Positions 6,631-16,743 are shown, counted from the first letter of the stretch. The stretch: DNA of 40,363 bases from Mesonia profundi (GCF_031085155.1 NZ_JAVHUL010000028.1:1-40363), one strand, 5' to 3'. Notes: generated by a model not told the origin, from the letters alone. Made by a program: numbers and translations.

Positions 6631-9600
6631 TTAGAGTTTACCTCCAACACCTTTAAACTTTTCTACAAAAGCTGATATTTTTTGAAATACAGTTTGCTTT
6701 TTGGTTAAATACTGAGGGTTTAATGGACTCATTTTAGGTAATATAGAGTTTAATTCTGTACCGTTTTCACTGGCGTATTCACGTTTTAGAGAGGATAAAA
6801 TATAGCGTTTGGCTGGTTCTTCGTTTAAGTTATCATCCTTAATTAATTCTTCTGCCTCTTTCTTTTGTTTCTGTTGCGCGAATTCAAAGAAGGCATCTAT
6901 AATGCTGGACTTATCTTCTATTTTATCTAAATCTGTAGCGTTTATAAATTCTATGACTAGACTTTCTTTTGCTCTATTCCCAATACTGGCACGAATTACA
7001 CGTCTTATTTCTTCTACTAAATCATCTTTACTTTTTGTTTTTTTGTTATTTTCAAAAATCAGTTCAAGAATATAATCTAAGTTGATTTCTTGTGATTTTA
7101 ACAAGTCTACTTCAAAAACAACATCGTCCCAATCTATAGTGGACTCCTCTGCTTCTTTGCCTTGTTTTTCTCTTCTTATCCAATCGCGAATATCATTGTA
7201 GGTTGAACGGTAGTCCTGAACCTTGCGCTCTTCCAGCACTTCAATGGCTTGCATATTCTCAATATCTTCATCAGTAAGAAAATTCTCTTCTTTAAAAGCT
7301 TCTACAGCCTCCTCATCATTTTCATCTACATTTTGAAATTCTTTTAGATAAGCAAACTCATCATAATTTTGGAGTATGTTTTCCACACGTAAATATTCTC
7401 CAAAAAGTTTAGAAAATTCTTTTTTATCTTTTTCAGTTACTATTGCATCGGGCTCTGGGAATCTTTCATTTAACTCTTGTACCACTTCAATATAACCTCT
7501 TCGTGCATTACCTGTTGCTATATCCTTAAAGCCTTCTAAGTACTCTTTATAGCTTTTTTCTAAGACAACATTCTTGGTTTTGCTATCCCCAAATAATGTA
7601 ATGGCATCTACTGTTGCTTTCTCTAGATCTCTAAAAGTAACAATATTACCAAATGTCTTGGTGGCATCATAAATACGATTTGTTCGTGAAAAAGCTTGCA
7701 TTAAACCGTGGTAACGCAAATTCTTATCTACGAACAAGGTGTTTAAAGTTGGCGCATCAAAGCCGGTTAAAAACATCCCTACAACAATTAAAAGGTCAAC
7801 ATCTTGATTTTTTACACGTTTTGCTAAATCGCGATAATAGTTTTGAAACTCTTTGCTATCTACACCAAAGCTAGTTTTAAACATTTTGTTGTAGTCATTG
7901 ATTGCTTTGGTTAAGAACTCTTTAGAACTCATATCCATTGCAGCAGGCTCAAAGGTTTCATCTTGAATTTCACCTATTGCATTTTGTTCTTCATTGGCAG
8001 CAAAAGAAAAAATAGTTGCTATTTTTAAGGGTTTATCGCTATCTTTTTGCAGTTCATTTATAGTTTCATAATAAAATTTGGCTGCATCAATACTACTTAC
8101 GGCAAACATTGCATTAAAGCCAGTTTTACCCCCTTTTGTTCTATGGGTTTTCTGTCTATAATGTTTTAAAATATATTGTGAAATTTCCTCAATACGTGAC
8201 GGGTGTAATAAAGCCTTTTTGTTTTCTGCCGCACTGAGTTTATCTAAATCCTGTTCTGTTTCTATCCCTTTAAATTGTGGGCGAACATCATTATAATCTA
8301 CTTTAAACTTTAATACTTTTTCATCTCTAATGGCATCAGTAATCACATAAGAGTGCAATTCTCTACCAAAAACACCTGCTGTTGTATCTGCACCTAAGGC
8401 ATTTTCAGGGAATATTGGTGTACCAGTAAAACCAAATTGATAGTATTTTTTAAATTTCTTTTGAAGATTTTTTTGCGCTTCTCCAAACTGTGAGCGGTGC
8501 GCTTCATCAAAAATAAAAACAACCTGCTTTTGGTATAAGGCTAGATTATTCTCGCTTTTTATAAGGTTGTTTAGTTTCTGAATAGTGGTGACAATAATCT
8601 TGTTATCGTCTTTTTCTATATTTTTTTTTAAACCGGCTGTACTTTCTGAACCGTTTACACTATCAGGCGAAAAGCGTTGGTACTCTTTCATTGTTTGATA
8701 GTCTAAATCTTTTCTGTCTACCACAAAGAAAACCTTATCTATAAAGTCTAATTGTGTAGCCAGACGTGCCGCTTTAAAACTGGTTAAGGTTTTACCCGAT
8801 CCTGTGGTATGCCAAATAAAGCCACCACTTTCTGTAGTTGCCCATTTTTTAGCTTCATAGCTGCTTTTGATTTTCCATAAAATCCTTTCGGTTGCAGCGA
8901 TTTGATAAGGGCGCATTATAAGTAAAGTATTACTTATATCGAAGACTGAGTAGTTGAGCAAAATATTGAGTAAGGTATTTTTCTCAAAAAAAGTAGCAGT
9001 AAAATCTTTTAAATCCTTGATAAGCGAATTATCTGATTTTGCCCAATTCATTGTAAAATCAAAACTGTTTTTATTTCGCTCTACGGTATTGGCAAAGTAG
9101 CGGGTATCTGTACCGTTAGAAATGACAAAAAGCTGTAAATATTTAAATAAAGAGTTTTCAGTATTAAAGCTCTCTTTAGTATAGCGGTGAACTTGGTTAA
9201 AGGCCTCACGTATAGCAATACCTCTCTTTTTAAGCTCTATTTGTACTAAGGGTAAACCATTTACTAAAACAGTGACGTCATAGCGATTGGCGTGTGTTCC
9301 TGTTTGTTCAAACTGGGAAATGACTTGCACTTTATTGCGCGTCATATTCTTTTTATCTACCAGGTAAATGTTTTGGATGCGACCATCATCAAAAACAAAA
9401 TCGTAAATATAGTCGTCGTGTATCTTTCTTGTTTTATCAACCAGATTATCACTGGGTTTGTCTAGATACTCCACTACAAAACGCTGCCATTCTTTATCTG
9501 TAAATTGCATATCGTTGAGATTTTGCAATTGCACCCGAACATTGGCCAACATCGTTTGTTGATTAAATTGCGGAAGTACTTCATACCCCTGATCTTTTAA

Positions 9601-9741
9601 ATCTTGGATGAGTTCTTTCTCTAAATCAGCTTCAGTTTGATAGCTTACTGGTGCTTCATTAACTTCTGAAAACTTTTTATAGGTATCTAAAACAATAAAG
9701 TTTTTTGATTCTGCGATGGTATTATATAGTGGAGAATTCAT
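6631..9741 (-). CDS. hsdR: Type I restriction endonuclease subunit R
   Basis: The 1036-aa product has the full HsdR layout. An N-terminal nuclease domain carries D155 and E169-L-K171 ([11 protein letters not shown]). A Q-like box ([11 protein letters not shown], about 277-287) leads into Walker A (HTTGSGKT, 311-318) and the DEAH box ([10 protein letters not shown], 411-420). Later motor motifs include GFTGTPIF and the [15 protein letters not shown] / [10 protein letters not shown] pair. The length is close to EcoR124I HsdR (type IC). With HsdM and HsdS it translocates DNA and cuts unmodified DNA at a distance. It starts 9 bp after the four-helix-bundle gene. Confidence 0.95.
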   Translation of the reverse strand: MNSPLYNTIAESKNFIVLDTYKKFSEVNEAPVSYQTEADLEKELIQDLKDQGYEVLPQFNQQTMLANVRVQLQNLNDMQFTDKEWQRFVVEYLDKPSDNLVDKTRKIHDDYIYDFVFDDGRIQNIYLVDKKNMTRNKVQVISQFEQTGTHANRYDVTVLVNGLPLVQIELKKRGIAIREAFNQVHRYTKESFNTENSLFKYLQLFVISNGTDTRYFANTVERNKNSFDFTMNWAKSDNSLIKDLKDFTATFFEKNTLLNILLNYSVFDISNTLLIMRPYQIAATERILWKIKSSYEAKKWATTESGGFIWHTTGSGKTLTSFKAARLATQLDFIDKVFFVVDRKDLDYQTMKEYQRFSPDSVNGSESTAGLKKNIEKDDNKIIVTTIQKLNNLIKSENNLALYQKQVVFIFDEAHRSQFGEAQKNLQKKFKKYYQFGFTGTPIFPENALGADTTAGVFGRELHSYVITDAIRDEKVLKFKVDYNDVRPQFKGIETEQDLDKLSAAENKKALLHPSRIEEISQYILKHYRQKTHRTKGGKTGFNAMFAVSSIDAAKFYYETINELQKDSDKPLKIATIFSFAANEEQNAIGEIQDETFEPAAMDMSSKEFLTKAINDYNKMFKTSFGVDSKEFQNYYRDLAKRVKNQDVDLLIVVGMFLTGFDAPTLNTLFVDKNLRYHGLMQAFSRTNRIYDATKTFGNIVTFRDLEKATVDAITLFGDSKTKNVVLEKSYKEYLEGFKDIATGNARRGYIEVVQELNERFPEPDAIVTEKDKKEFSKLFGEYLRVENILQNYDEFAYLKEFQNVDENDEEAVEAFKEENFLTDEDIENMQAIEVLEERKVQDYRSTYNDIRDWIRREKQGKEAEESTIDWDDVVFEVDLLKSQEINLDYILELIFENNKKTKSKDDLVEEIRRVIRASIGNRAKESLVIEFINATDLDKIEDKSSIIDAFFEFAQQKQKKEAEELIKDDNLNEEPAKRYILSSLKREYASENGTELNSILPKMSPLNPQYLTKKQTVFQKISAFVEKFKGVGGKL

Positions 9742-9750
9742 AATGGAGAA

Positions 9751-10119
9751 TTAAGAATTATTTATTTTTTTAGATGATTTTACTATTGAAACCAATAACT
9801 TTATAAGCTCCTGAATTTGTGGGTGTAAAGATTGGTAGGCTTCTTTACCTATTTCTTCAGATTGGTATAGTAATTCTATCCAATAATCGGTTTCATTTGC
9901 CTCTTTAAGTGCGATACTCATTTTATGAATAAAATCAGCTTTACTTTGAGCGTGTTCAGCTTCTCTAATTAACGCACCAACCGATGTTCCACTGCGTAAA
10001 ACCTGTTTACTTATAACAAACTCTTTTTTATCTTTTTGTAAAAATTTAGATAGCTTTATAATTCGCAAAGCAAAGCAAAATGATTTATCCTTAACTATAT
10101 TTTTTTTTACATTTTCCAC
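9751..10119 (-). CDS. Four-helix-bundle protein (23S rRNA intervening-sequence protein family)
   Basis: The 122-aa all-helical protein has the family signature: KxFCFALRIIKLSKFL, then QVLRSGTSVGALIREAEHAQ (about 40-59), SKADFIHKMSIALKEANET and YWIELL. The start is GTG at 10119-10117, forming TAGTG with the hsdS stop, so it is translationally coupled. The family was first named from proteins in 23S rRNA intervening sequences but is also common inside type I restriction and other defence operons. Its function is unknown; an accessory role for the restriction complex is possible. Confidence 0.85.
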   Translation of the reverse strand: MENVKKNIVKDKSFCFALRIIKLSKFLQKDKKEFVISKQVLRSGTSVGALIREAEHAQSKADFIHKMSIALKEANETDYWIELLYQSEEIGKEAYQSLHPQIQELIKLLVSIVKSSKKINNS

Positions 10120-11312
10120 TATCCATTATTCATTTTTAATTTATTAAAGTCTAACAACAAGGCGCGGTAATACTCATACTGCTTTTGCCTTAACTCTATT
10201 TCTTTGGGTAAACCCTCGCTGATAGAAGTGGTAAGTGTATCAAACTTATCTAAGATTGAGACGATGCGTTCTTGTTCTTCTAGAGAAGGGACAGGTAAAA
10301 CAATTTTTGCTAAATCTTTAGCTGAAACATCAGTTACTTTAGCTCCTTTTGCATATTTTCTCTTCTTTTTGTAGAACATAAATGTTTGCGTATAGTAAGC
10401 AAAAAACTTGCCCATAATAAAATTGCTTGGCTTAAAAATAGTTGCATGACCCCCAGTAACAGCAGTTTCCTTGCCAAGATAAACAACTGATTTACCAACC
10501 TCTTCGAGATTTTCGCTTGTATTTGTTATAATAACATCCCCAGTATTAACTTTTTTTAGTTTTTCAGCAGTAGCTTGAGAAACAAAGGATTTCGTATCGA
10601 AAGTATGTGTACCATAATAAGTATAAATCTGGCCATAATGAATAGCAGGAACCCCTGACTCTGTAAAATCCGATTTTGGTAATCCGTTACCGCGAACTAA
10701 TTCACCGATTTCTCCCAAAGTCTTCCATTCCACCTCACTTTCATCAAAAGTCAATAATTGTTCTCTGTAATATTTAAACTGTTGTTTACGAGCTGTAAGC
10801 TCTGCTGTAAGCTCTGCTGTAAGCTCGGTAAAGCTATCGAGAATGTCAACTATTTTTTGTTGGATTTGTAGAGACTTTTCTGGGTTGTTTGGGCATGGGA
10901 TTGGGATTTCTAATTTTTCAATTACAAACGCATCTAAAGTTGGAATCCCTGCTTTTCTTACTCTAGACTTCAAAAAAAACTCTTCCCCTATAAGATAATA
11001 GTAAAGGAATTTATTGTTTATTTTATTATTGTGTTCTATACAATAACAGCCATCAGAAGACCAAAAATCTACATCGCTATAACCAACAGTTCCTGCTGAA
11101 GCTCCTACATTTATTATCATAACAGTATGGGCATCTCTGTTCTTCTTTGAATAATAACCTAAGGGGTCTAAACCACCATGAAATACAGGGTACTTTTCTT
11201 CTGAGGATAATAACTTACGTGTTAATCTTCTACCTCGTAAAACATTTGTTACTTCCCCCAAAGTTTTCCATTCCACCTCAACACCCTCCAATAATTTCTC
11301 TAAAAAACTCAT
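10119..11312 (-). CDS. hsdS: Type I restriction specificity subunit S
   Basis: The 397-aa protein has two target-recognition half-domains, each opened by the same phrase (VEVEWKTLGEV at about residue 11 and SEVEWKTLGEI at about 190), separated and followed by helical spacer regions. The central spacer carries TELTAELTAELTAR, the same type of tetrapeptide repeat found in EcoR124-family HsdS, where repeat number sets the gap between the two half-sites recognised. The product directs both methylation and cleavage. It overlaps rhuM by 4 bp and the next gene by 1 bp. Confidence 0.92.
   Translation of the reverse strand: MSFLEKLLEGVEVEWKTLGEVTNVLRGRRLTRKLLSSEEKYPVFHGGLDPLGYYSKKNRDAHTVMIINVGASAGTVGYSDVDFWSSDGCYCIEHNNKINNKFLYYYLIGEEFFLKSRVRKAGIPTLDAFVIEKLEIPIPCPNNPEKSLQIQQKIVDILDSFTELTAELTAELTARKQQFKYYREQLLTFDESEVEWKTLGEIGELVRGNGLPKSDFTESGVPAIHYGQIYTYYGTHTFDTKSFVSQATAEKLKKVNTGDVIITNTSENLEEVGKSVVYLGKETAVTGGHATIFKPSNFIMGKFFAYYTQTFMFYKKKRKYAKGAKVTDVSAKDLAKIVLPVPSLEEQERIVSILDKFDTLTTSISEGLPKEIELRQKQYEYYRALLLDFNKLKMNNG
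10792..10827 (-). repeat. Three tandem 12-bp repeats in hsdS encoding T-A-E-L units
   Basis: gctgtaagctct occurs three times in a row on the plus strand, the third copy with one changed base. In the coding frame each unit gives four residues (T-A-E-L), in frame with the rest of hsdS. In the EcoR124I/II pair, gain or loss of one such unit changes the spacer of the recognition site by one base pair. Confidence 0.85.
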
Positions 11313-12319
11313 TTTTTACGACTGTTTATTTTTGCTTTTTTCTCCAAATCAGCAAGTGTTTTTAAATAATCCTTTTCAACTGTGCTTAGCGTTTTAGCTT
11401 TGTATTTTTTGTACTCTTTTGCTGCTTTTTCTTTGGCTTTAGCATTGGATATTTTCCCTGCATTTTCCAGGACTTTTCTTCCTGCAGAAGCCAAGATGTT
11501 GTCTAATTCTGTTACATAGTCTGCCATGCGCATTTCACGTTCTTCAATAGCGTTTAATTCTGCCAAGTCAAAATAGGCAGCTACAAGGTTATTGAGTACT
11601 TTGAGCTCTTTTTCCTCTAAAAAGTTTTTGGCTACCATCGCTTCTGCCTGTGTAGGTTGCTCTCCTTTAAAATTGGTTAAACCTGCGAAAGGCTTATCAC
11701 TATCTACCCTCAAAAAAATAACTTCGCTTGCTGTATTTCCGTGAGCTGCATAGTGTAGTTTATTTTGAACAATTTTAAAGAAAGTAATGCTTTCCTCACT
11801 TTTAGGGTCATAATCTGTAGCAGTAGCGTATAAATCCAATACCTGACGGTACATCACTTTTTCACTCGAACGAATGTCGCGAATACGGTTTAATAACTCT
11901 TTCCAGTAATTCCCTCCACCAACGTTCTTTAGGCGTTCATCATCCATCGTAAAACCTTTTACAATGTATTCCTTAAGGCGTTGGGTTGCCCAAATTCTAA
12001 AGTTGGTTGCAATTGTACTTTTTACACGATACCCCACAGAAATAATCATGTCTAAATTGTAGTGCTCCAACTCTCTAGAAACCTCACGATTTCCTTCTTT
12101 ACGAACTGTCAAGTATTTCTTGACAGTTGCTTCAGGGGTGAGTTCATTTTCTTTAAAAATATTCTGAATATGAAGACTAATATTCTGTTTTGTGGTTTGA
12201 AAAAGTTCAGCCATTAATTGTTGAGTAAGCCAAACATCTTCGTCATCAACCTTTACTGAAATATTAGCACCCCCATCCGTACTTTTGTAAATAATGACAT
12301 TACTATTTGGTTTACTCAT
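11309..12319 (-). CDS. rhuM: RhuM family protein (virulence-associated, Bro-N/KilA-N-like DNA-binding)
   Basis: The 336-aa product matches RhuM from start to end: [20 protein letters not shown] with [11 protein letters not shown] near the N-terminus (a helix-turn-helix-like element), [16 protein letters not shown] and [17 protein letters not shown] in the middle, then a long charged helical C-terminus ending in KKYKAK and KINSRKK. The family was named from Salmonella SPI-3 but is often encoded inside type I restriction operons. Its biochemical role is not established. Here it is sandwiched between hsdM and hsdS with 4-bp overlaps (ATGA) at both ends, so it is made with the complex. Confidence 0.9.
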   Translation of the reverse strand: MSKPNSNVIIYKSTDGGANISVKVDDEDVWLTQQLMAELFQTTKQNISLHIQNIFKENELTPEATVKKYLTVRKEGNREVSRELEHYNLDMIISVGYRVKSTIATNFRIWATQRLKEYIVKGFTMDDERLKNVGGGNYWKELLNRIRDIRSSEKVMYRQVLDLYATATDYDPKSEESITFFKIVQNKLHYAAHGNTASEVIFLRVDSDKPFAGLTNFKGEQPTQAEAMVAKNFLEEKELKVLNNLVAAYFDLAELNAIEEREMRMADYVTELDNILASAGRKVLENAGKISNAKAKEKAAKEYKKYKAKTLSTVEKDYLKTLADLEKKAKINSRKK

Positions 12320-13863
12320 GCTTCAATCTCTTTAATGATTAAATCAATGTCAGAACGCAGTTTATCAATCTTTTTGACCGTGATAGCAACTTCTTTATTA
12401 AGTTCTTCGATATCAATTTCCTCGCGGGTGTCTTCGGGTTCTACATAAGAACTTACCGAAAGGTTATAGTCGTTTTTGGCTATTTTGCTATTGTCGATAG
12501 TTGTGGCAACGTGAGCTACTTCTTCTTTACTATCAAACATTTCTACAATGCTCTTAATGTGCGCATCTGTAAGAATGTTGTTGTTGGTTTCTTTTTTAAA
12601 GAATTTTTCTCCGCTTACATCAATAAATTGTGTTTTCGTATCGGTTTTGCTTTTGGAAAGCACCAAAATATTTACGGCTATAGAAGTTCCAAAAAATAGA
12701 TTAGGTGCTAAAGAGATGACGGTTTCAACAAAGTTATTATCTACCAGGTACTTTCTAATTTTTTGCTCTGCTCCACCACGGTAAAATATACCCGGGAAAC
12801 AAACTAAAGCTGCTCTACCTTTACTAGACAAATAACTTAGGGCGTGCATTACAAAGGCGAAATCTGCCTTTGACTTTGGTGCCAATACCCCAGCAGGGGC
12901 AAACCTATCGTCGTTAATTAAAGTGGGGTCGTTATCTCCAGCCCATTTAACCGAGTATGGTGGATTAGATACAATGGCATCAAAAGGTTTTTCATCGCCT
13001 AGCTCGGGATGTATCAAAGTATCGCCGTGAACTAAATGAAATTTATCGTAATTGATGTTGTGCAAAAACATATTCATACGTGCCAGATTGTAAGTGGTAT
13101 AGTTAATTTCCTGACCGTAGAAACCATCTTGTATGATATGACTATCAAAGTGTTTTTTGGCTTGTAAAAGCAAAGAACCAGAACCCGCAGCGGGATCGTA
13201 AATTTTATTGACTGTGGTTTGCTTATGCATTGCTAGTTGTGCAATAAGCTTAGAAACATTTTGAGGGGTAAAGAACTCGCCACCAGACTTACCTGCATTG
13301 GCTGCATAGTTAGAGATAAGAAACTCATAAGCATCGCCAAAAAGGTCTATTTGGTTATCTTCAAATTGACCAAACTTTAAACCGGCCACTCCTTTTAGCA
13401 CCTTTGCTAAGCGGCTGTTTTTATTTTCAACGGTATTCCCTAATCGGCTACTGGTAGTATCAAAATCGGCAAATAAACCTTTAATATCTTCTTCTGAAGG
13501 GAAGCCATTTGCAGAGTTTTCTATAGCTGCAAAGATGGCGGCTAAGTCGGTATTTAAGTTTTCGTTGGTATTGGCATTTTTAACCACATTTACAAAAAGT
13601 TGGCTTGGATAAATAAAATAACCTTTTGTTTTTACAGCATCTTCTTTAATTTCGGGTGTAATGACATCATCGGACAAACTTGCATAATCTATGCTATCAT
13701 CACCTCCTTCAATATAACGTGTAAAATTTTCGCTAATAAATCTGTAAAAGAGGGTTCCTAAAACAAAGTGTTTAAAATCCCATCCATCTACCGAGCCACG
13801 AACATCGTTGGCTATTCTCCAAATTTGGCTTTGCAATTCGGCTCTTTGTGCTGTACTTGTCAT
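12316..13863 (-). CDS. hsdM: Type I restriction-modification DNA methyltransferase subunit M
   Basis: This 515-aa N6-adenine methyltransferase has the GGEFFTP segment (194-200), the AdoMet-binding motif DPAAGSGS (223-230) and the catalytic NPPY (300-303), the order of gamma-type amino-methyltransferases. The N-terminal helical domain (about 1-160) and a C-terminal helical tail fit HsdM. It methylates adenines in the HsdS target and protects host DNA. It is the first gene of the operon; ATG at 13863 is followed upstream by an inverted repeat and an AT-rich promoter region. Confidence 0.95.
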   Translation of the reverse strand: MTSTAQRAELQSQIWRIANDVRGSVDGWDFKHFVLGTLFYRFISENFTRYIEGGDDSIDYASLSDDVITPEIKEDAVKTKGYFIYPSQLFVNVVKNANTNENLNTDLAAIFAAIENSANGFPSEEDIKGLFADFDTTSSRLGNTVENKNSRLAKVLKGVAGLKFGQFEDNQIDLFGDAYEFLISNYAANAGKSGGEFFTPQNVSKLIAQLAMHKQTTVNKIYDPAAGSGSLLLQAKKHFDSHIIQDGFYGQEINYTTYNLARMNMFLHNINYDKFHLVHGDTLIHPELGDEKPFDAIVSNPPYSVKWAGDNDPTLINDDRFAPAGVLAPKSKADFAFVMHALSYLSSKGRAALVCFPGIFYRGGAEQKIRKYLVDNNFVETVISLAPNLFFGTSIAVNILVLSKSKTDTKTQFIDVSGEKFFKKETNNNILTDAHIKSIVEMFDSKEEVAHVATTIDNSKIAKNDYNLSVSSYVEPEDTREEIDIEELNKEVAITVKKIDKLRSDIDLIIKEIEA

Positions 13864-13883
13864 TTTATGATTTTATGTAAGCT

Positions 13884-13900
13884 GTTCCAATCAGTGGAAC
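13884..13900. promoter_or_regulatory. Inverted repeat upstream of hsdM, candidate operator
   Basis: gttcca (13884-13889) and tggaac (13895-13900) form a perfect 6-bp inverted repeat with a 5-bp centre, 21 bp from the hsdM start codon. Its position within the leader fits a repressor site or an RNA hairpin near the ribosome-binding region. Confidence 0.35.
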
Positions 13901-14074
13901 TGTTTTGGTATTAAGTTTAAAAAGTAGCATTTTAGGTTAAAATACTATTATATGCTGTTAAAAATATAAATCTTTTTTTGATTTTGTCATACTTATATTA
14001 GTTTAAAATAGAGGATTGAAAAGACTATGCCAGAAAAAACTATATTTATATAGTAATCAAGCATTTATGAAATT

Positions 14075-14328
14075 ATGCGTTTCTTATTCATTTTCTTTTT
14101 TTTAGTTTCATCTAGTCTTATTGCTCAAGATACCGTTATTTCCGTTAACGAAGCCAGTAATTATATTGGACAGGAAGTTATCGTACAAGGTAAAGTAAAT
14201 CAAGTTGTTCATTTAACTACTTTGCCTATGAGAGTAAAACAATAAAGGTTTTAGATACTATAGAAACTTATCGGGGCAAGCCTCAAATCGTAATTAGTGA
14301 ACCTGAACAGATTGAGGTTTTGGAGTAG
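14075..14328 (+). pseudogene. Frameshifted, internally deleted exported OB-fold-like protein
   Basis: Translation from ATG 14075 gives a signal peptide ending LIAQD, then SVNEASNYIGQEVIVQGKVN, and stops at 14243-14245. A second frame (+2) takes over at about 14227 with SKTIKVLDTIETYRGKPQIV and ends EPEQIEVLE at 14326-14328. Together these match the start and end of a common flavobacterial exported protein with an OB-fold-like domain, but the middle (about 40 residues in my memory of the family) is missing. So there is a deletion plus frameshift near 14220. It is not functional as read. Confidence 0.6.
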
Positions 14329-14336
14329 GTTTGGGG

Positions 14337-14585
14337 AACGTGTTTGTGTATGACAAGTAAGGTGCAGAAAAGAGCGAAATTTTCGGTTTAGCACAGATTT
14401 TAGCAATTTCAAGTGGATTCGGACGTAGTCTCCCGAAGGTTCGGGACGCCGTAATTGCGGTTATACATTGTATAATTAATTTCTTGTTTATCAACTACTT
14501 ATGAAAATCTTCACAAACTTTAAATGTAGTTTTTATTTGCTAACTTTAGTGCTAAATCACGCAACTAATCATACACAAACACGTT
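14337..14585. repeat. 17-bp perfect inverted repeats framing a non-coding segment
   Basis: aacgtgtttgtgtatga (14337-14353) and its exact reverse complement (14569-14585) bound 215 bp without a gene. The right copy continues as gttgtgcggca, next to which the IS3 element inserted. The arrangement resembles a fold-back recombination site or a gene-cassette border rather than an IS, since there is no transposase inside. Confidence 0.55.
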
Positions 14586-14635
14586 GTGCGGCATACTGAC
14601 CCGTCCTGAATAAAGGCTACATAATTTTAAACATT

Positions 14636-15007
14636 ATGTATAGAAATGACAAAGTGATCAGACGGTATTCAGAACCTTTTAAACTGAAAATATTAGCCGA
14701 ACTTACAACCGGAAAACACACAAAGAGTGAACTATGTAAACTCTACTCTATCGCACCTACAACCGTAAATGAGTGGATTAAAAAGTACAATCGTAAAGAC
14801 TTAATGAACACCAGAGTAAAAGTGGAAACAAAAGACGAAATATCTCGAATTAAAGCCTTGCAAAAGGAAATAGATCAGCTTAAAAAACTACTACTTAAAA
14901 AGGATCTGGATGCCATGGTATTGGATTCTTATCTGGAAGTGGCAGCTGAAGATCTTGGCTACAAATCTGTTGCAGAGCTAAAAAAAAAGCTAAGTATAAA
15001 GCCTTAA
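14636..15007 (+). CDS. IS3-family transposase OrfA
   Basis: The 123-aa protein has an N-terminal helix-turn-helix (FKLKILAELTTGKHTKSELC, then APTTVNEWIKKY) and a leucine-zipper-like helix (EISRIKALQKEIDQLKKLLL) as in IS3 OrfA. It binds the terminal repeats. Near its 3' end is a run of nine A followed by G (14980-14989), which contains a canonical A_AAA_AAG slippery heptamer in frame. A -1 slip there would join it to OrfB. Confidence 0.9.
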   Translation: MYRNDKVIRRYSEPFKLKILAELTTGKHTKSELCKLYSIAPTTVNEWIKKYNRKDLMNTRVKVETKDEISRIKALQKEIDQLKKLLLKKDLDAMVLDSYLEVAAEDLGYKSVAELKKKLSIKP

Positions 15008-15045
15008 TTAAAGCTAAAGAAAAGTCTAAGGGATTTGCTTCTTTA

Positions 15046-15858
15046 ATGACTATAACTCATTGTTTCGGACTTAAACGTGATGCGTATTACAAATACAAAT
15101 CTAGAGCTGATAAGCGTTTAAAACTGGAACAACAGATTATAAACATAGTTAGAAAAAAACGCAAATCCCTTCCTAGAGAAGGTGTAAGAAAACTTATAAA
15201 ATCTTTAGATGTAGATTTTACTAAAGCCAATATTAAGGTCGGTAGAGATACTTTATTTAGTGTTCTTAGAAAACACCAAATGCTAACACTTAGAAAGAAA
15301 ACCAATGCTAGAACAACCAATTCTTATCATCGTTTTTATAAGTATAACAACATTATAAAAGACTTAGAAGTTACTAGAGCTAACCAAGTTTGGGTGAGTG
15401 ATATAACTTACATAAGAACCGTAAAAGGCTTTTGCTACCTGGCTTTAATAACCGATATGCATTCCAGAAAAATAGTGGGTTATGATCTTAGTGATAGCTT
15501 AGAACTAAAAGGATGCGTGAGAGCCCTTAATAAGGCTATTTATCAGGCTAAAGACATTAAACAACTTATTCATCATTCAGACAGAGGGATACAATATTGT
15601 AGTAATGTGTACACACAAATACTTAAAAGAAAAAAGATAGATATTAGTATGACTGAAGAAAATCATTGCTACGAAAACGCAATGGCTGAGCGTGTAAACG
15701 GAATTCTAAAAGACGAGTTCTATCTAGATCAGACCTTTGACAGCCTACAACACGCAAGAAGAGCTGCAAAAAATGCAATAAATTTATACAACGAAATAAG
15801 ATTACATTTATCTTTAGACTATAAAACACCAAATATGGTATATTTAAAAACAGCGTAA
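15046..15858 (+). CDS. IS3-family transposase OrfB (DDE catalytic domain)
   Basis: From ATG 15046 this is 270 aa, but the frame is open back to the slippery A-run at 14983, so the natural product is probably the OrfAB fusion. The rve integrase core has the catalytic triad: D in QVWVSDITYI, D in HHSDRGIQYCS and E in CYENAMAERVNG. It cuts and joins the IS ends. The reading frame and triad are intact, so the element may be active. Confidence 0.92.
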   Translation: MTITHCFGLKRDAYYKYKSRADKRLKLEQQIINIVRKKRKSLPREGVRKLIKSLDVDFTKANIKVGRDTLFSVLRKHQMLTLRKKTNARTTNSYHRFYKYNNIIKDLEVTRANQVWVSDITYIRTVKGFCYLALITDMHSRKIVGYDLSDSLELKGCVRALNKAIYQAKDIKQLIHHSDRGIQYCSNVYTQILKRKKIDISMTEENHCYENAMAERVNGILKDEFYLDQTFDSLQHARRAAKNAINLYNEIRLHLSLDYKTPNMVYLKTA

Positions 15859-15897
15859 ATTCAATTTTAACCTGTAGCCATATTTCAGGACAAGACA

Positions 15898-16012
15898 TAC
15901 AAAAAAAGCCAACCGCACAAACAGCACATTTGGTTTTTGCCGACACGCAAAGCCAACACTCAAAAAACCAAAAGAGCTGTTTTTTGCCAACGCTCGATAG
16001 AACTTAATAAAT
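15898..16012. other. Repeat-rich spacer after the IS
   Basis: This sequence was joined to that ending at 14596 before the IS inserted. It holds several gccaac/ttgcc words (aaaaagccaaccgcac, ttgccgacacgcaaagccaac, ttttttgccaacgctcg). The gccaac word also occurs at the sites bordering the genes near 39.4 and 40.2 kb. Confidence 0.35.
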
Positions 16013-16624
16013 ATGAGTACAGAACTAACAATTAATAATTTGCTTCCAGTTTTAACTACTGGGAAACTATCAGATAAAAATGCGACAATTCTAAACACAA
16101 CTTTTGTAGGAATAGATTTTGGGACATCTACGACCGTTGTTAGTATCGCAGTTTTAGGAAAGAACAAAGAACCCCTGATTGTAAAACCTATTGAATTGAA
16201 TCAAAAACTATCAGATGGTGCAATTTTTTCATCTTATAAAGTTCCTTCCGTCATTGCTTGGTACAATAACAACCTTATAGTTGGCGAAGGTGCAACAGGC
16301 ATTATCAACAGAAACCTGCCACATACAAAAATCGGAACTGACCACAACGTTCATCAACTTATACAGCTGATTAATCAAATTAGCCAAACAGCAATTGCAC
16401 AACAAAAACTGGATTTCCGTATCGAGAACATACACGTAATCCCCCTTATTGGCAACAAAAATAATTCCGAAAAATTTTCGGTTACCATCAAAGCCAAAAG
16501 TACTGTGCCATCTTTGAGTAATCTTAAGATTTGGATGGACAATATCAAAAATCAGCTGTCCAACCACACTGCCTTTACAATCAATTTGGTGATTCACATT
16601 GATTATCAATCGGGTAAAAAATAG
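16013..16624 (+). pseudogene. Hsp70-like N-terminal fragment fused to unrelated tail
   Basis: Residues 31-110 look like the start of an Hsp70/actin-type ATPase: phosphate-1 motif FVGIDFGTSTTVVSI (31-45), then VPSVIAWYNNNLIVGEGA, as in Hsp70 where the N-terminal lobe follows. True Hsp70-like proteins are 500 aa or more, with further phosphate-2 and adenosine motifs, which are absent. From about residue 135 the sequence (FRIENIHVIPLIG, LPSLSNLK-like PSLSNLKIWMDN) is not Hsp70-like. I read it as a chimera left by deletion between two genes. It could still be a small expressed protein. Confidence 0.45.
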
Positions 16625-16711
16625 CAATGAATCACTAAGTTCTTCCTTAATATATTGAGTAATTACACGGTTTTTTCAGCATAAAACAGCTATGGAGCAT
16701 CCATATTTAAA

Positions 16712-16743
16712 TTTGTTAATAATAAACATATTATGTATCTTTA
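16712..16743 (+). promoter_or_regulatory. Promoter of the AraC gene preceding the pilus-like genes
   Basis: TTTG (16712-16715), 20 bp, then TATCTTTA (16736-16743), one base from the Bacteroidota -7 consensus TAnnTTTG at the expected spacing. Transcription would start near 16750, leaving a leader of about 135 nt before the ATG at 16885. Confidence 0.55.

Larger units (their letters stand above)
14597..15897 (+). mobile_element. IS3-family insertion sequence, complete
   Basis: The element is 1301 bp. The left end (14597-14620) begins TGACCCGTCCTGAA, and the reverse complement of the right end (15874-15897) begins TGTCTTGTCCTGAA; about 18 of 24 positions match, including GGCTAC at the inner edge. 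It is flanked by a 3-bp direct repeat TAC (14594-14596 and 15898-15900), a usual IS3 target duplication. It carries orfA and orfB joined by a -1 frameshift signal. The intact ends, frames and duplication suggest a recent insertion. Confidence 0.9.

Noticed and set aside
7653..7874. 73-aa plus-strand frame inside hsdR
   Set aside because: It is the antisense shadow of the conserved motor domain of hsdR.
10792..10827. CRISPR-like array
   Set aside because: The 12-bp units are directly adjacent without spacers and are in frame in hsdS.
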